Assembly (NCBI RefSeq): GCF_003671495.1
Contig: NZ_RCHN01000027.1
Location: 1 to 53,950, forward strand
Origin: Ketobacter sp.
GTDB lineage: Bacteria > Pseudomonadota > Gammaproteobacteria > Pseudomonadales > Ketobacteraceae
Direction of reading: 5' to 3'
DNA: 53,950 bases
Position 1 is the stretch's first letter; every line of letters starts with the position of its first letter. The notes under the pieces were generated by a model that worked only from the letters and a program-made list of their open reading frames with translations, did no database searches and was not told the DNA's origin. The translations under genes were made by a program, and so were the position numbers. Of the stretch, positions 37,328-44,429 are shown piece after piece.

Positions 37328-39220
37328 ATGCTGCTACAGCGTTTACTGTTGACGTGCCTCGGCCTACTGCTAGCAACCGTAATACAGGCCGGCACCATTA
37401 CACTCACGCCGGATACGGGCCCCATCGAACTGATGCCCCGGGCAGAGCTGTACGTGGATGAATCCGAAGCATTGACGGTGGAGGCAATCCGTGACGTGCC
37501 GCTGCTGCAACCGGTGGAACAGGAAACCCTGAGCCTGGGTTTCACCAAGGCAAGGGTATGGTTGCGCTTCCAACTGTACAACCCAGAGCCGACACCCGCG
37601 TATCGGGTCCTGTACATGAATTATTTTCTGCTGGATGACGTGGTGCTCTATCGTGAGGAGGGCAACGGATTCAGCGCCCAGTACAGTGGACGGCGCTACC
37701 TGAGCGAGCACAACCAGAGCCCCATTCCCACGCGCTTTTTTCATTTTGAAATCACCCTTCCCGCCCACAGCAGCCAGACGTTCTACCTGGCCCTGAAAAG
37801 TGAGGATGCCATCTCCACCGCCGCCACCCTGATGCCGCGGGCCGACTTCCAGCGCGTCATGGTCACCGACACCATCGGCATCACCCTGTTCAGCGGACTG
37901 ATTCTGGCGAACCTGTGCTTCGCGCTGTTTATGCTGATCAAACTGAGGGAGTTGGAGATGCTGTATTATTTCGGCTTCCTGCTTTCCCATCACGTGTTCA
38001 CCATCACCATGCTGGAAGGGGTGCCCGCCAGCCTGTTCAATATGGAAAGCCTGTTCTGGAACCGCACCGGCATCATATTCATGGTGAACTTTGCGGTGAT
38101 CATGTCGGTATTGTTCTTTCGCTCGTTTCTCAAATTTCAGGAGAAGTATCCGCAACTCTACCGGCGCTCTCAGGCCCTGCTGGTGATTGCCATCATCAGC
38201 ACACTGCAATGCCTGCTGGTGCCCCATGTGATTGGCTCGGCCGTGTCCACAGTGCTGTGCATGATCGTGGGCACCGGCATCATGTACAGCTGCGTACAAT
38301 GCGCCATTGCCGGTGATCGCAGCGCCATGTTGTTCCTGTTGTCCTGGTCCTCCGGCATCACCGGTGCCACCATCTTCTGCCTCAAGTTATGGAACGTTCT
38401 GCCCAGCAACGGATTTACCGACAATGCCTGGCAGGTGGGTGCCACGCTGGAGGCCATACTGTTTTCCATCACCATTGCCGACCGTGTCACCGCCGAGCGC
38501 CGCATGCGCCTGCAGACCCAAATGGAGCTGGTGAAACAGGAACGGACGTTGCGCCTGACCCAGGAACAATTGCTGAGAACGGAAACCGCCGCCAAAGAGG
38601 AACTGGAACAACAGGTGGAAGAACGCACCCAGGACATCACCCGGATTTTAGGTGAACTTGAAATTCAAAACCGCAAGCTGATGGAGCTGTCCATCAATGA
38701 TGGTCTCACCAAAGTGCGTAATCGCCGTTTCTTCAACGATGCCTATCCGGAGCTGTGGCGGGAGGCGCAATCCAAGGGCAAGTGGATCAGCGTTATCATG
38801 CTGGACATCGACCATTTCAAATCCATCAACGACACCTACGGACACCTCACCGGTGACCAATGCCTGGTGGCGGTGGCCGAGGCGCTGCGTAATCGCGTCA
38901 CGCGGCCAAAAGACATCATCTGCCGCTACGGCGGTGAAGAGTTTGTAATGGTGTTGTTCGATACTCCGGCTGAGTCCGCTATGCTGCTGGCGGAAAGCAT
39001 TCGCACCTCGTTGTCTGAAACTGTTCTGGAAACCGACTCCGGCCCGTTGAGTGTTACGGCCAGCCTGGGGGTTGCGGCGCGGATACCCAACGCCGCAGTG
39101 TCCGCCACGGATTTACTTTCCACCAGTGATCACGCCCTGTATGAGTCGAAAAGCAGCGGGCGCAACCGGGTCACGTTCGCTGACCACCCTCAGTCCGCAT
39201 CCGCTTCCACCAGACGCTGA
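37328..39220 (+). CDS. 7TMR-DISM diguanylate cyclase (second copy)
   Basis: A 630-residue protein with the same architecture as the gene at 31104: signal segment, periplasmic 7TMR-DISMED2 domain (about residues 25-175), seven transmembrane segments (about 185-390), coiled coil (about 395-450) and GGDEF domain. The active site is GGEEF, with an I-site RPKD five residues upstream, so it is probably an active, feedback-inhibited cyclase. The last 31 bp overlap the convergent TPR-like gene. Together with the genes at 8983 and 31104 it makes three cyclases in 30 kb. Confidence 0.93.
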   Translation: MLLQRLLLTCLGLLLATVIQAGTITLTPDTGPIELMPRAELYVDESEALTVEAIRDVPLLQPVEQETLSLGFTKARVWLRFQLYNPEPTPAYRVLYMNYFLLDDVVLYREEGNGFSAQYSGRRYLSEHNQSPIPTRFFHFEITLPAHSSQTFYLALKSEDAISTAATLMPRADFQRVMVTDTIGITLFSGLILANLCFALFMLIKLRELEMLYYFGFLLSHHVFTITMLEGVPASLFNMESLFWNRTGIIFMVNFAVIMSVLFFRSFLKFQEKYPQLYRRSQALLVIAIISTLQCLLVPHVIGSAVSTVLCMIVGTGIMYSCVQCAIAGDRSAMLFLLSWSSGITGATIFCLKLWNVLPSNGFTDNAWQVGATLEAILFSITIADRVTAERRMRLQTQMELVKQERTLRLTQEQLLRTETAAKEELEQQVEERTQDITRILGELEIQNRKLMELSINDGLTKVRNRRFFNDAYPELWREAQSKGKWISVIMLDIDHFKSINDTYGHLTGDQCLVAVAEALRNRVTRPKDIICRYGGEEFVMVLFDTPAESAMLLAESIRTSLSETVLETDSGPLSVTASLGVAARIPNAAVSATDLLSTSDHALYESKSSGRNRVTFADHPQSASASTRR

Positions 39221-39690
39221 GCCATTTCCAACACCACGCTGCCCCCCACCTGATCCCCTGGGTCCAACGCCTGCAGTTTCAACAACACCGCCATGGCCTG
39301 CTCCACATTGCCCTTGCGCAACTGCACAAAACCCGTGGCCTTCATGCTGTACACATAAAGCCGACGGGCGCCACTCAGGTTCAACCAGTCCGGCCCCGGC
39401 TCCTGTACCCGCCAGTCCACCGCAAACCCTGCCTGCAACGCGCTCATCACCAGCACCTGGTTGATCCGTTGCAGGGATTCATCAAAGCGGTTGGAATAAG
39501 CGTACATCTTGTACAACGCCACCAACACTTCCAGTTTGTCCGGCATCCGCTGATGTGCTTCCAGCAACAGGTTTTCCGTACGTTGCCAGTCGTTGCAAAT
39601 ATCCAGTGGTTCCCGCAACAGTTTCTGCAGCTGAATGTCCGCCACCCCGGTGCTGAGCGGCAGATCGTCAAACAGATCTTTTATCTGCAT
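39190..39690 (-). CDS. Small TPR-like protein of unknown function
   Basis: A 166-residue all-helical protein that I cannot assign to a named family. Two TPR-like repeats are visible: NLLLEAHQRMPDKLEVLVALYKMYAYSNRFDESLQRIN (split, about residues 40-78) and MKATGFVQLRKGNVEQAMAVLLKLQALDP (split, about 116-145). The ATG at 39690 is chosen over the frame start at 39726 because GAGGA lies 6 bp upstream. It is probably co-transcribed with the 145-residue gene just upstream (46-bp gap) and is a candidate scaffold or interaction protein. Confidence 0.75.
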   Translation of the reverse strand: MQIKDLFDDLPLSTGVADIQLQKLLREPLDICNDWQRTENLLLEAHQRMPDKLEVLVALYKMYAYSNRFDESLQRINQVLVMSALQAGFAVDWRVQEPGPDWLNLSGARRLYVYSMKATGFVQLRKGNVEQAMAVLLKLQALDPGDQVGGSVVLEMAQRLVEADAD

Positions 39691-39736
39691 GATGGTCCTC
39701 GTAAGCGTATTTAGGTTCCTGAGCAAGGCATGCTGT

Positions 39737-40174
39737 TCAACATCCTTCGGCAGCGTCTTGCGCCAGCCACTGCAGCAGATCCGGGGGCAACCGGAACAGA
39801 CCCTGCTCTCGAATGTGGGCCTTGAACGCCTTCATCACCGGCCGCGAAATCCGGGTTTCCGCCAGCACCCGCAGCTCATAGACCCGTTCTGTATCCGCCG
39901 CACTCAACTCACCGCGGTATTGCGCGATCATAGCGTGCAGGTCCGCCCCCATTTGCTCACCGGCGCGATGCTTCACTTGATCGTACAGCGCCGTCATTAC
40001 CGCCTTTTCCAGGGGTTTCATCTTGCACTTGCCGTCCAGGATTTTGAGCATGACGGTGGTGGCGCAGTCCAGATCCGAAGCAGACAGGGATTGGGCCGCC
40101 ACCCAACGCCCCAGCCACTCATCCAGAGCCACGGAAGGGTCCAACGGGGGGAAGTTGCGAAGGTGTATGAACAT
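39737..40174 (-). CDS. Conserved-looking small protein of unknown function
   Basis: A 145-residue soluble protein that I do not recognise. It is mainly helical, with single Cys residues near 42, 50 and 145 and a C-terminal LPPDLLQWLAQDAAEGC. GGGAG precedes the ATG. The short distance to the TPR-like gene downstream suggests an operon and perhaps a shared role. A 7-bp stem-loop lies 15 bp upstream of the start. Confidence 0.7.
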   Translation of the reverse strand: MFIHLRNFPPLDPSVALDEWLGRWVAAQSLSASDLDCATTVMLKILDGKCKMKPLEKAVMTALYDQVKHRAGEQMGADLHAMIAQYRGELSAADTERVYELRVLAETRISRPVMKAFKAHIREQGLFRLPPDLLQWLAQDAAEGC

Positions 40175-40189
40175 GTCCGGCCTGCTCCC

Positions 40190-40207
40190 GGTCTCTCAAC
40201 AGAGACC
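40190..40207 (-). promoter_or_regulatory. Hairpin in the leader of the 145-residue gene
   Basis: GGTCTCT-CAAC-AGAGACC (7-bp perfect stem, 4-nt loop) lies 15 bp upstream of the minus-strand ATG at 40174. It is close enough to influence ribosome loading or to be an operator. Confidence 0.4.
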
Positions 40208-40348
40208 CATACCAATAGCAAGCGATGACATTTGCAAGCCACGCACCAACACTAACCAGTTGATTTTATTAGTTAGAAAACAGCGTTTGGCGGGCAGGTG
40301 CCGACCCAAAGCCGACACCCGGGATCACATTGTCAGATAGCGTACAGC

Positions 40349-41674
40349 CTAAACCGTGGCCGCACCCCACTCCCGCACCCGGGCCACACTTTCCCGATAA
40401 GGGCGCAGGGAAGCGACGAGCAGCAGGATCGCCACCACAGTGGCCAGCACACTGATGATCAGCAGGGAATAACGCAGGGCCTGGTCATCGCGGAACACAT
40501 AGTCCGTCAGCAGCGCCACCGCCGTGGGGCCCACCCCCAATCCGATGATGGTGACCACGAACAGGTACATGGCGGACGCCTGGCCGCGCATGGGGTTGGG
40601 CATGATCTCCTGAATCGCCGCCGGCGCCACCCCGAACGGCATGGCCAGGGTAAAACACCCCACGCCCACGCCCACAATGGCCACCCGCAGGTCGTCCACC
40701 GCGTAACAGGCGAAGGAAGGCAACGCCAGGGCACAGGCAATCAGGCCCACCCGCATCGGGGCATCCTGGTAGCCACGGCCGGTGAGCCAGTCCGACAGGC
40801 GACCACCGACGATGATGCCCAGGGACCCAAAAATCCCAATCAGCAGGCCATAGATGTAGCCCACTTCCGAGGCATCCAGGCTATGGGTCCGCATGAAAAA
40901 GGCCGGCACCCAGGACGCGGCCCCATAGGCGCAGAACGCCACGCAGGCAAAGCTCAGGTTGTGCAGCAGCACGGTTTTGCGGTTCTTGCGGATGTAGGCC
41001 ATCACTTCACCGAAGGACACATCCACCCCGGCCCCGGCACCCTGCCGTTGGGGTTCCTTCAATAGCAGCAGCACCAGGCAGAACATGACGCCCGCCGCCC
41101 CCAGCATGAGGAAGATCGATTGCCAGGGGCGAATGGTGCCTATGACCGGTAACACCATATCCCCCCGGGCAGACGCAAAATGAATCACCAGTCCACCCAG
41201 CAGAAAGGCCATGCCCGACCCCACATAAATCCCCATGGAGTACACACTGATGGCGGTGGCCCGCTGATGGGGGGGAAAGCTGTCGGCAATCAGGGAATAG
41301 GCCGCCGGGGACAGGGCCGCCTCGCCGGCGCCCACCCCCACCCGGGCAAAAAGGAAGTGCCAATAGTGTTTGGCCAGGCCACAGGCCGCGGTCATGGCAC
41401 TCCACACCAGCACCCCGGCGGCAATCAGCCCGCGGCGGCTGCGACGATCTGCCATGCGCCCCAATGGAATGCCGCACAGGGTATAGAACAACGCGAAGGA
41501 GAACCCCATCAGCAGGCTCATCTGGGTATCGGATATCGCCAGATCCCGGCGGATGGGGCCCACCAGCAGGTTAAGAATCTGACGATCGATGAAGGACAGC
41601 ACATAGGCCAGCATGAGAATCGCCACGGTCACCCAGGCACGGGCGGTGGAGGGGTATTTCACAGGGATGTTCAA
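40349..41674 (-). CDS. MFS transporter (spinster-like)
   Basis: A 441-residue, 12-helix major facilitator transporter. The N-half motif A is GRMADRRSRRG (about residues 70-80), and YVLSFIDRQILNLL in helix 1 is typical of the spinster/Spns-type and sugar-phosphate-like branch of MFS. GAGG lies 6 bp before the TTG at 41674, which is preferred over the TTG at 41686. The substrate is unknown. It stands alone. Confidence 0.9.
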   Translation of the reverse strand: MNIPVKYPSTARAWVTVAILMLAYVLSFIDRQILNLLVGPIRRDLAISDTQMSLLMGFSFALFYTLCGIPLGRMADRRSRRGLIAAGVLVWSAMTAACGLAKHYWHFLFARVGVGAGEAALSPAAYSLIADSFPPHQRATAISVYSMGIYVGSGMAFLLGGLVIHFASARGDMVLPVIGTIRPWQSIFLMLGAAGVMFCLVLLLLKEPQRQGAGAGVDVSFGEVMAYIRKNRKTVLLHNLSFACVAFCAYGAASWVPAFFMRTHSLDASEVGYIYGLLIGIFGSLGIIVGGRLSDWLTGRGYQDAPMRVGLIACALALPSFACYAVDDLRVAIVGVGVGCFTLAMPFGVAPAAIQEIMPNPMRGQASAMYLFVVTIIGLGVGPTAVALLTDYVFRDDQALRYSLLIISVLATVVAILLLVASLRPYRESVARVREWGAATV

Positions 41675-41781
41675 GGGGCACCTCAAAGCACACGATGGTT
41701 ATTAATGAGAGTGGTCCAGCATCCGCTGCTGTGCAAACCCCATGGCTGGAACTTGCCCAAAAACAACCCAAAACAACCTGT

Positions 41782-42105
41782 TCAGCGTACCGCCGGCACT
41801 TGCATCTTCAGTCGCTCCGCCGGCACACTGAGATCCGGCTTTTTACAGTCGTAGCCATCCGGATAGATCACCTGGATGATGTGGTCGGTGCCCATGGAAT
41901 CCCGCAGGATGTTCAACATGGCAGTGGCTTCGTACTGCGACATATGGGTGAGCTTGCGCCGCACGCCGGACACCGTGGCATAAAACAGGTCACCGCCTTT
42001 GGCCACTTCCAGGGATTTGATCCGCTCCGGAAAGCATTTCACCTCTGCCCTGAGCGGCAGTGCCCAACACAGGGCCATCAGAACCAGAATCCATTTACTC
42101 TGCAT
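41782..42105 (-). CDS. Small secreted protein of unknown function
   Basis: A 107-residue protein with a signal peptide (cleavage near LRA-EV) and two Cys residues (near 24 and 90) that could form a disulfide. AAGG lies 6 bp before the ATG at 42105; the ATG at 42109-42111 is too close to it. No family is recognised. The mature part looks like a compact mixed alpha/beta domain. Confidence 0.65.
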   Translation of the reverse strand: MQSKWILVLMALCWALPLRAEVKCFPERIKSLEVAKGGDLFYATVSGVRRKLTHMSQYEATAMLNILRDSMGTDHIIQVIYPDGYDCKKPDLSVPAERLKMQVPAVR

Positions 42106-42192
42106 CCACATACCTTATTCCCTATATTCAAAAATTATTATGGCATTTAATGTGCTTAGGCTATTTTTAGTTATATACCCTTAGCGATCTAC

Positions 42193-42225
42193 CCTGGGGT
42201 TTTATCCTGGGTTTTTTATCCTGGG
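42193..42225 (+). repeat. Three CCTGGG repeats at 13-14 bp spacing
   Basis: CCTGGG occurs at 42193, 42206 and 42220, the last two within TTTATCCTGGGTT copies. It sits upstream of the exonuclease gene; a small tandem duplication is the simplest reading. Confidence 0.4.
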
Positions 42226-42307
42226 TTACGTCGCCGCAAACACATCGCGCCATCTTGCGCTTGAGCAGTGCTGCAGCACAATAATAAAACAGGATTCACC
42301 GAGCAAC

Positions 42308-42820
42308 ATGAAACGGATTTATGATGGGGAACACCCGCCCATTGTGCTTGATATTGAAGCCTCCGGCTTTGGCAACGGCAGTTACCCCATCGAGGTGGGC
42401 TTTGCCGCTGACGCCCAGACCCGCTATTGCAGCCTGATCAAACCCTTTCCCAGCTGGACCCATTGGAGTGACTCCGCCGAGGCCGCCCACGGCATCAGTC
42501 GGGCGGAACTATTGCAACGGGGCCGCGATCCAAGGGAAGTGGCACTGGAACTGAACCGCCGGTTGCACGGCAAGCAGATCTACAGCGACGGCTGGGTGGT
42601 GGATCATCCCTGGCTGATGACGTTGTTCTTTGCCGTCAACATTGAGCCCACCTTCCAGCTTTCTCCCATCGAACTGATCATGACCGAGGACCAGTTCACC
42701 GTGTGGGATGAAGTCCACGATGAAGTGCTGGCCTGCAGTGACCAGCACCGTCATCGGGCCAGTGTGGACGCCTGGGTGATTCAGCAAACCTGGATTCGCA
42801 GCCATTACATGACTCAGTAA
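42308..42820 (+). CDS. DEDDh 3'-5' exonuclease family protein
   Basis: A 170-residue RNase T-fold exonuclease. The first metal motif is VLDIEASG (Asp15, Glu17), the second metal Asp is probably Asp99 in DGWVVDHPW, and the third motif HRASVDA supplies His149 and Asp154, a DEDDh arrangement. It is a single-domain enzyme, probably acting on RNA or DNA 3' ends. The exact substrate is not determined. A perfect palindrome lies about 70 bp downstream. Confidence 0.87.
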   Translation: MKRIYDGEHPPIVLDIEASGFGNGSYPIEVGFAADAQTRYCSLIKPFPSWTHWSDSAEAAHGISRAELLQRGRDPREVALELNRRLHGKQIYSDGWVVDHPWLMTLFFAVNIEPTFQLSPIELIMTEDQFTVWDEVHDEVLACSDQHRHRASVDAWVIQQTWIRSHYMTQ

Positions 42821-42893
42821 ATTTTGCACCAAACTAAAGCAACAAGGTGCAACCGGCGTTAACTTGAAGCAGATAAAGGGTTCTGATGGCTCA

Positions 42894-42909
42894 GAAAAAC
42901 CGGTTTTTC
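42894..42909. promoter_or_regulatory. Perfect 16-bp palindrome
   Basis: GAAAAACCGGTTTTTC is fully self-complementary. As RNA it would leave no loop unless the central bases open, so an operator is as likely as a terminator. Confidence 0.45.
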
Positions 42910-43014
42910 GGGATTTTCGCAGGTTTTGATCTTGGCATCACACTTGCTTTGATAAACACAGTGATTCCATTTCACACCCTCTTTACAGCCGACTCTTGCT
43001 GTACTTTGGGATCG

Positions 43015-43044
43015 CACACGTCGGGTTGGGGAACCCGGCGTGTG
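43015..43044 (+). promoter_or_regulatory. Strong stem-loop upstream of the ECF sigma gene
   Basis: CACACGTCGGGTT and AACCCGGCGTGTG pair with one mismatch around a GGGG loop, about 95 bp before the sigma-factor start. No U run follows, so it is more likely a leader structure or operator than a terminator. Confidence 0.45.
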
Positions 43045-43139
43045 TTCGACCCGCACAACCATTTCCGCTTTGCCTCGTTCCGCACCCATGTGTATGATTC
43101 CGCTCACAATCATTTCAGTAAGCGTGCTCCGGGAAGGAC

Positions 43140-43760
43140 ATGACGGATTCCATCGACAGCATTGATCAGGAACGCCTGCGGCAACAGGATCACCAGGCCT
43201 TCGAAGCGCTGGTCAGCCAGTTGCATCGCCCCATGGTGTCCGTGGCCCGGGCCATCGTGGGGGACAGCCTGGCGGAGGAAGTCGTGCAGGAGGCCTGGGT
43301 GTCAGCCTATCGCAACCTGCCCAAATTCGAGGGCCGCTCCTCGGTCAAGACCTGGCTGTTCACCATCGTCAGCAACGAGGCCAAATCCCGCCTGCGCAAG
43401 GAAAAGCGCCTCGTGGCCCTGGAGGATTTCAACCCGGAAGGCAGCGGGGATTACCTGGGCCCGGATCGCTTTTATCGCTTTGGTGGCCACTGGAAAGTGC
43501 CGCCGCCGGACTGGCACCTGGATTCGCCGGACCAGCTGCTGGAAGAGAAACACCTGCAGAAATGCATTGATCACACAGTATCGATTCTGCCGCCTCAGCA
43601 GCGGGCCGTCTTCATCCTGCGGGACATCGAACAGCAGGCGCTGGCGGAAATCTGTAATATTCTTGAAGTCACCGAGTCCTATGTGAGGGTGCTGCTCCAC
43701 CGCGCCCGCATGAAGCTAATGCAAGTAATTGATCGTTATCAGGAAACCGGCGAATGCTGA
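43140..43760 (+). CDS. ECF-type RNA polymerase sigma factor
   Basis: A 206-residue sigma-70 family factor of the ECF group. Region 2 spans about residues 15-85 (EVVQEAWVSAYRNLPKFEGRSSVKTWLFTIVSN split, with the -10 binding segment). A variable linker spans about 90-130. Region 4 (about 135-195) has LPPQQRAVFILRDIE and the helix-turn-helix ALAEICNILEVTESYVRVLLHRAR (split). The last codons overlap the next gene by 7 bp (ATGCTGA), the usual coupling of a sigma factor to its anti-sigma factor. The regulon is unknown. Confidence 0.93.
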   Translation: MTDSIDSIDQERLRQQDHQAFEALVSQLHRPMVSVARAIVGDSLAEEVVQEAWVSAYRNLPKFEGRSSVKTWLFTIVSNEAKSRLRKEKRLVALEDFNPEGSGDYLGPDRFYRFGGHWKVPPPDWHLDSPDQLLEEKHLQKCIDHTVSILPPQQRAVFILRDIEQQALAEICNILEVTESYVRVLLHRARMKLMQVIDRYQETGEC

Positions 43761-43993
43761 ATTGCAGAGACGTGGCACACGAAGCCAGTGACTACCTCGA
43801 CCAGAACCTCAGCTGGTGGCGACGTCTGCTGTTCCGGCTGCATTTGTTCGTCTGTGCGAAGTGCCGTAAATTCGTCGCCCACGTGCACATTACCCGGGAT
43901 TTTCTGCGTCGGCGCGGCCCCTTGCGCGCCTCCGACCAGGAGATCGAACAGGTGATGCAGAACGTGAAACCATCAGCACCGGATCAGTCCTGA
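43754..43993 (+). CDS. Short zinc-finger anti-sigma-like protein
   Basis: A 79-residue protein with a zf-HC2/ZAS-like metal site: Cys4, His30, Cys34 and Cys37 (CRDV, then HLFVCAKC). It overlaps the sigma gene, so it is the probable anti-sigma factor. It has no membrane segment, so any control would be cytoplasmic, for example redox release of zinc. It is short for the family. Its 3' end overlaps the convergent gene at 43984 by 10 bp. Confidence 0.8.
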   Translation: MLNCRDVAHEASDYLDQNLSWWRRLLFRLHLFVCAKCRKFVAHVHITRDFLRRRGPLRASDQEIEQVMQNVKPSAPDQS

Positions 43994-44346
43994 CCCTCTT
44001 CCGTTTTACGGGCAGGTGCCGGGCGCCGGTTGGAGCGCTTGTCATCCCAATTCAATTGTTCCGGATCGTACCATTGGATGGCATCCAGCACTTTATGCTG
44101 AGTCGCCACCGACAGCGTCGCCCACAACTCCTCGAACTCCTCTAACCCGGCCTGACGCCGCCGCGCCACCTTGCTCCGCAAACGGGAGACAATGGTGGGC
44201 AAATTCAGGGCCTCACCCAGCTTACCGGGCACCGTATACACCTGCCCCAGATATTTACGCTTGTGAGTGCGCTGCTCCAACACCTGCTGCAGGGCCGCCG
44301 CCGCTGCCAGGGCAGTTTCCTCATCAAACTCCAATGGGATGCTCAT
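43984..44346 (-). CDS. Small helical protein of unknown function
   Basis: A 120-residue protein that I do not recognise. It has an N-terminal Glu/Ala-rich helix, a basic middle (VSRLRSKVARRRQAG, about residues 53-67) and a Lys/Arg-rich tail. No signal or membrane segment is seen. It may bind nucleic acid on charge grounds only. The ribosome site is weak. Confidence 0.6.
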   Translation of the reverse strand: MSIPLEFDEETALAAAAALQQVLEQRTHKRKYLGQVYTVPGKLGEALNLPTIVSRLRSKVARRRQAGLEEFEELWATLSVATQHKVLDAIQWYDPEQLNWDDKRSNRRPAPARKTEEGQD

Positions 44347-44429
44347 GATCGCGTATCAGTCAGAAAATCGAACCCTAGAGCATAGCAAGTCGCCGATTCG
44401 ATCTCCAGCGCGTCTATAGACGATTCCGC

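Larger units (their letters stand above)
42821..43139. other. 319-bp intergenic region with two inverted repeats
   Basis: The region separates the exonuclease gene from the ECF sigma gene. It holds a perfect 16-bp palindrome GAAAAACCGGTTTTTC at 42894-42909, and a long stem-loop at 43015-43044 (13-nt arms, one mismatch, GGGG loop). A frame of 85 codons (42886-43143) runs through it but has no ribosome site or family likeness, so it was not called. The structures may be the terminator of the exonuclease gene and the control region of the sigma gene. Confidence 0.6.

Noticed and set aside
43014..43060. A tRNA-like T-arm (GTGTG-TTCGACC-CGCAC)
   Set aside because: The preceding stem has a 4-nt loop rather than a 7-nt anticodon loop, and no D arm or acceptor stem can be formed.
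42886..43143. An 85-codon frame ahead of the sigma factor
   Set aside because: No ribosome site, no family likeness, and it crosses two strong inverted repeats.
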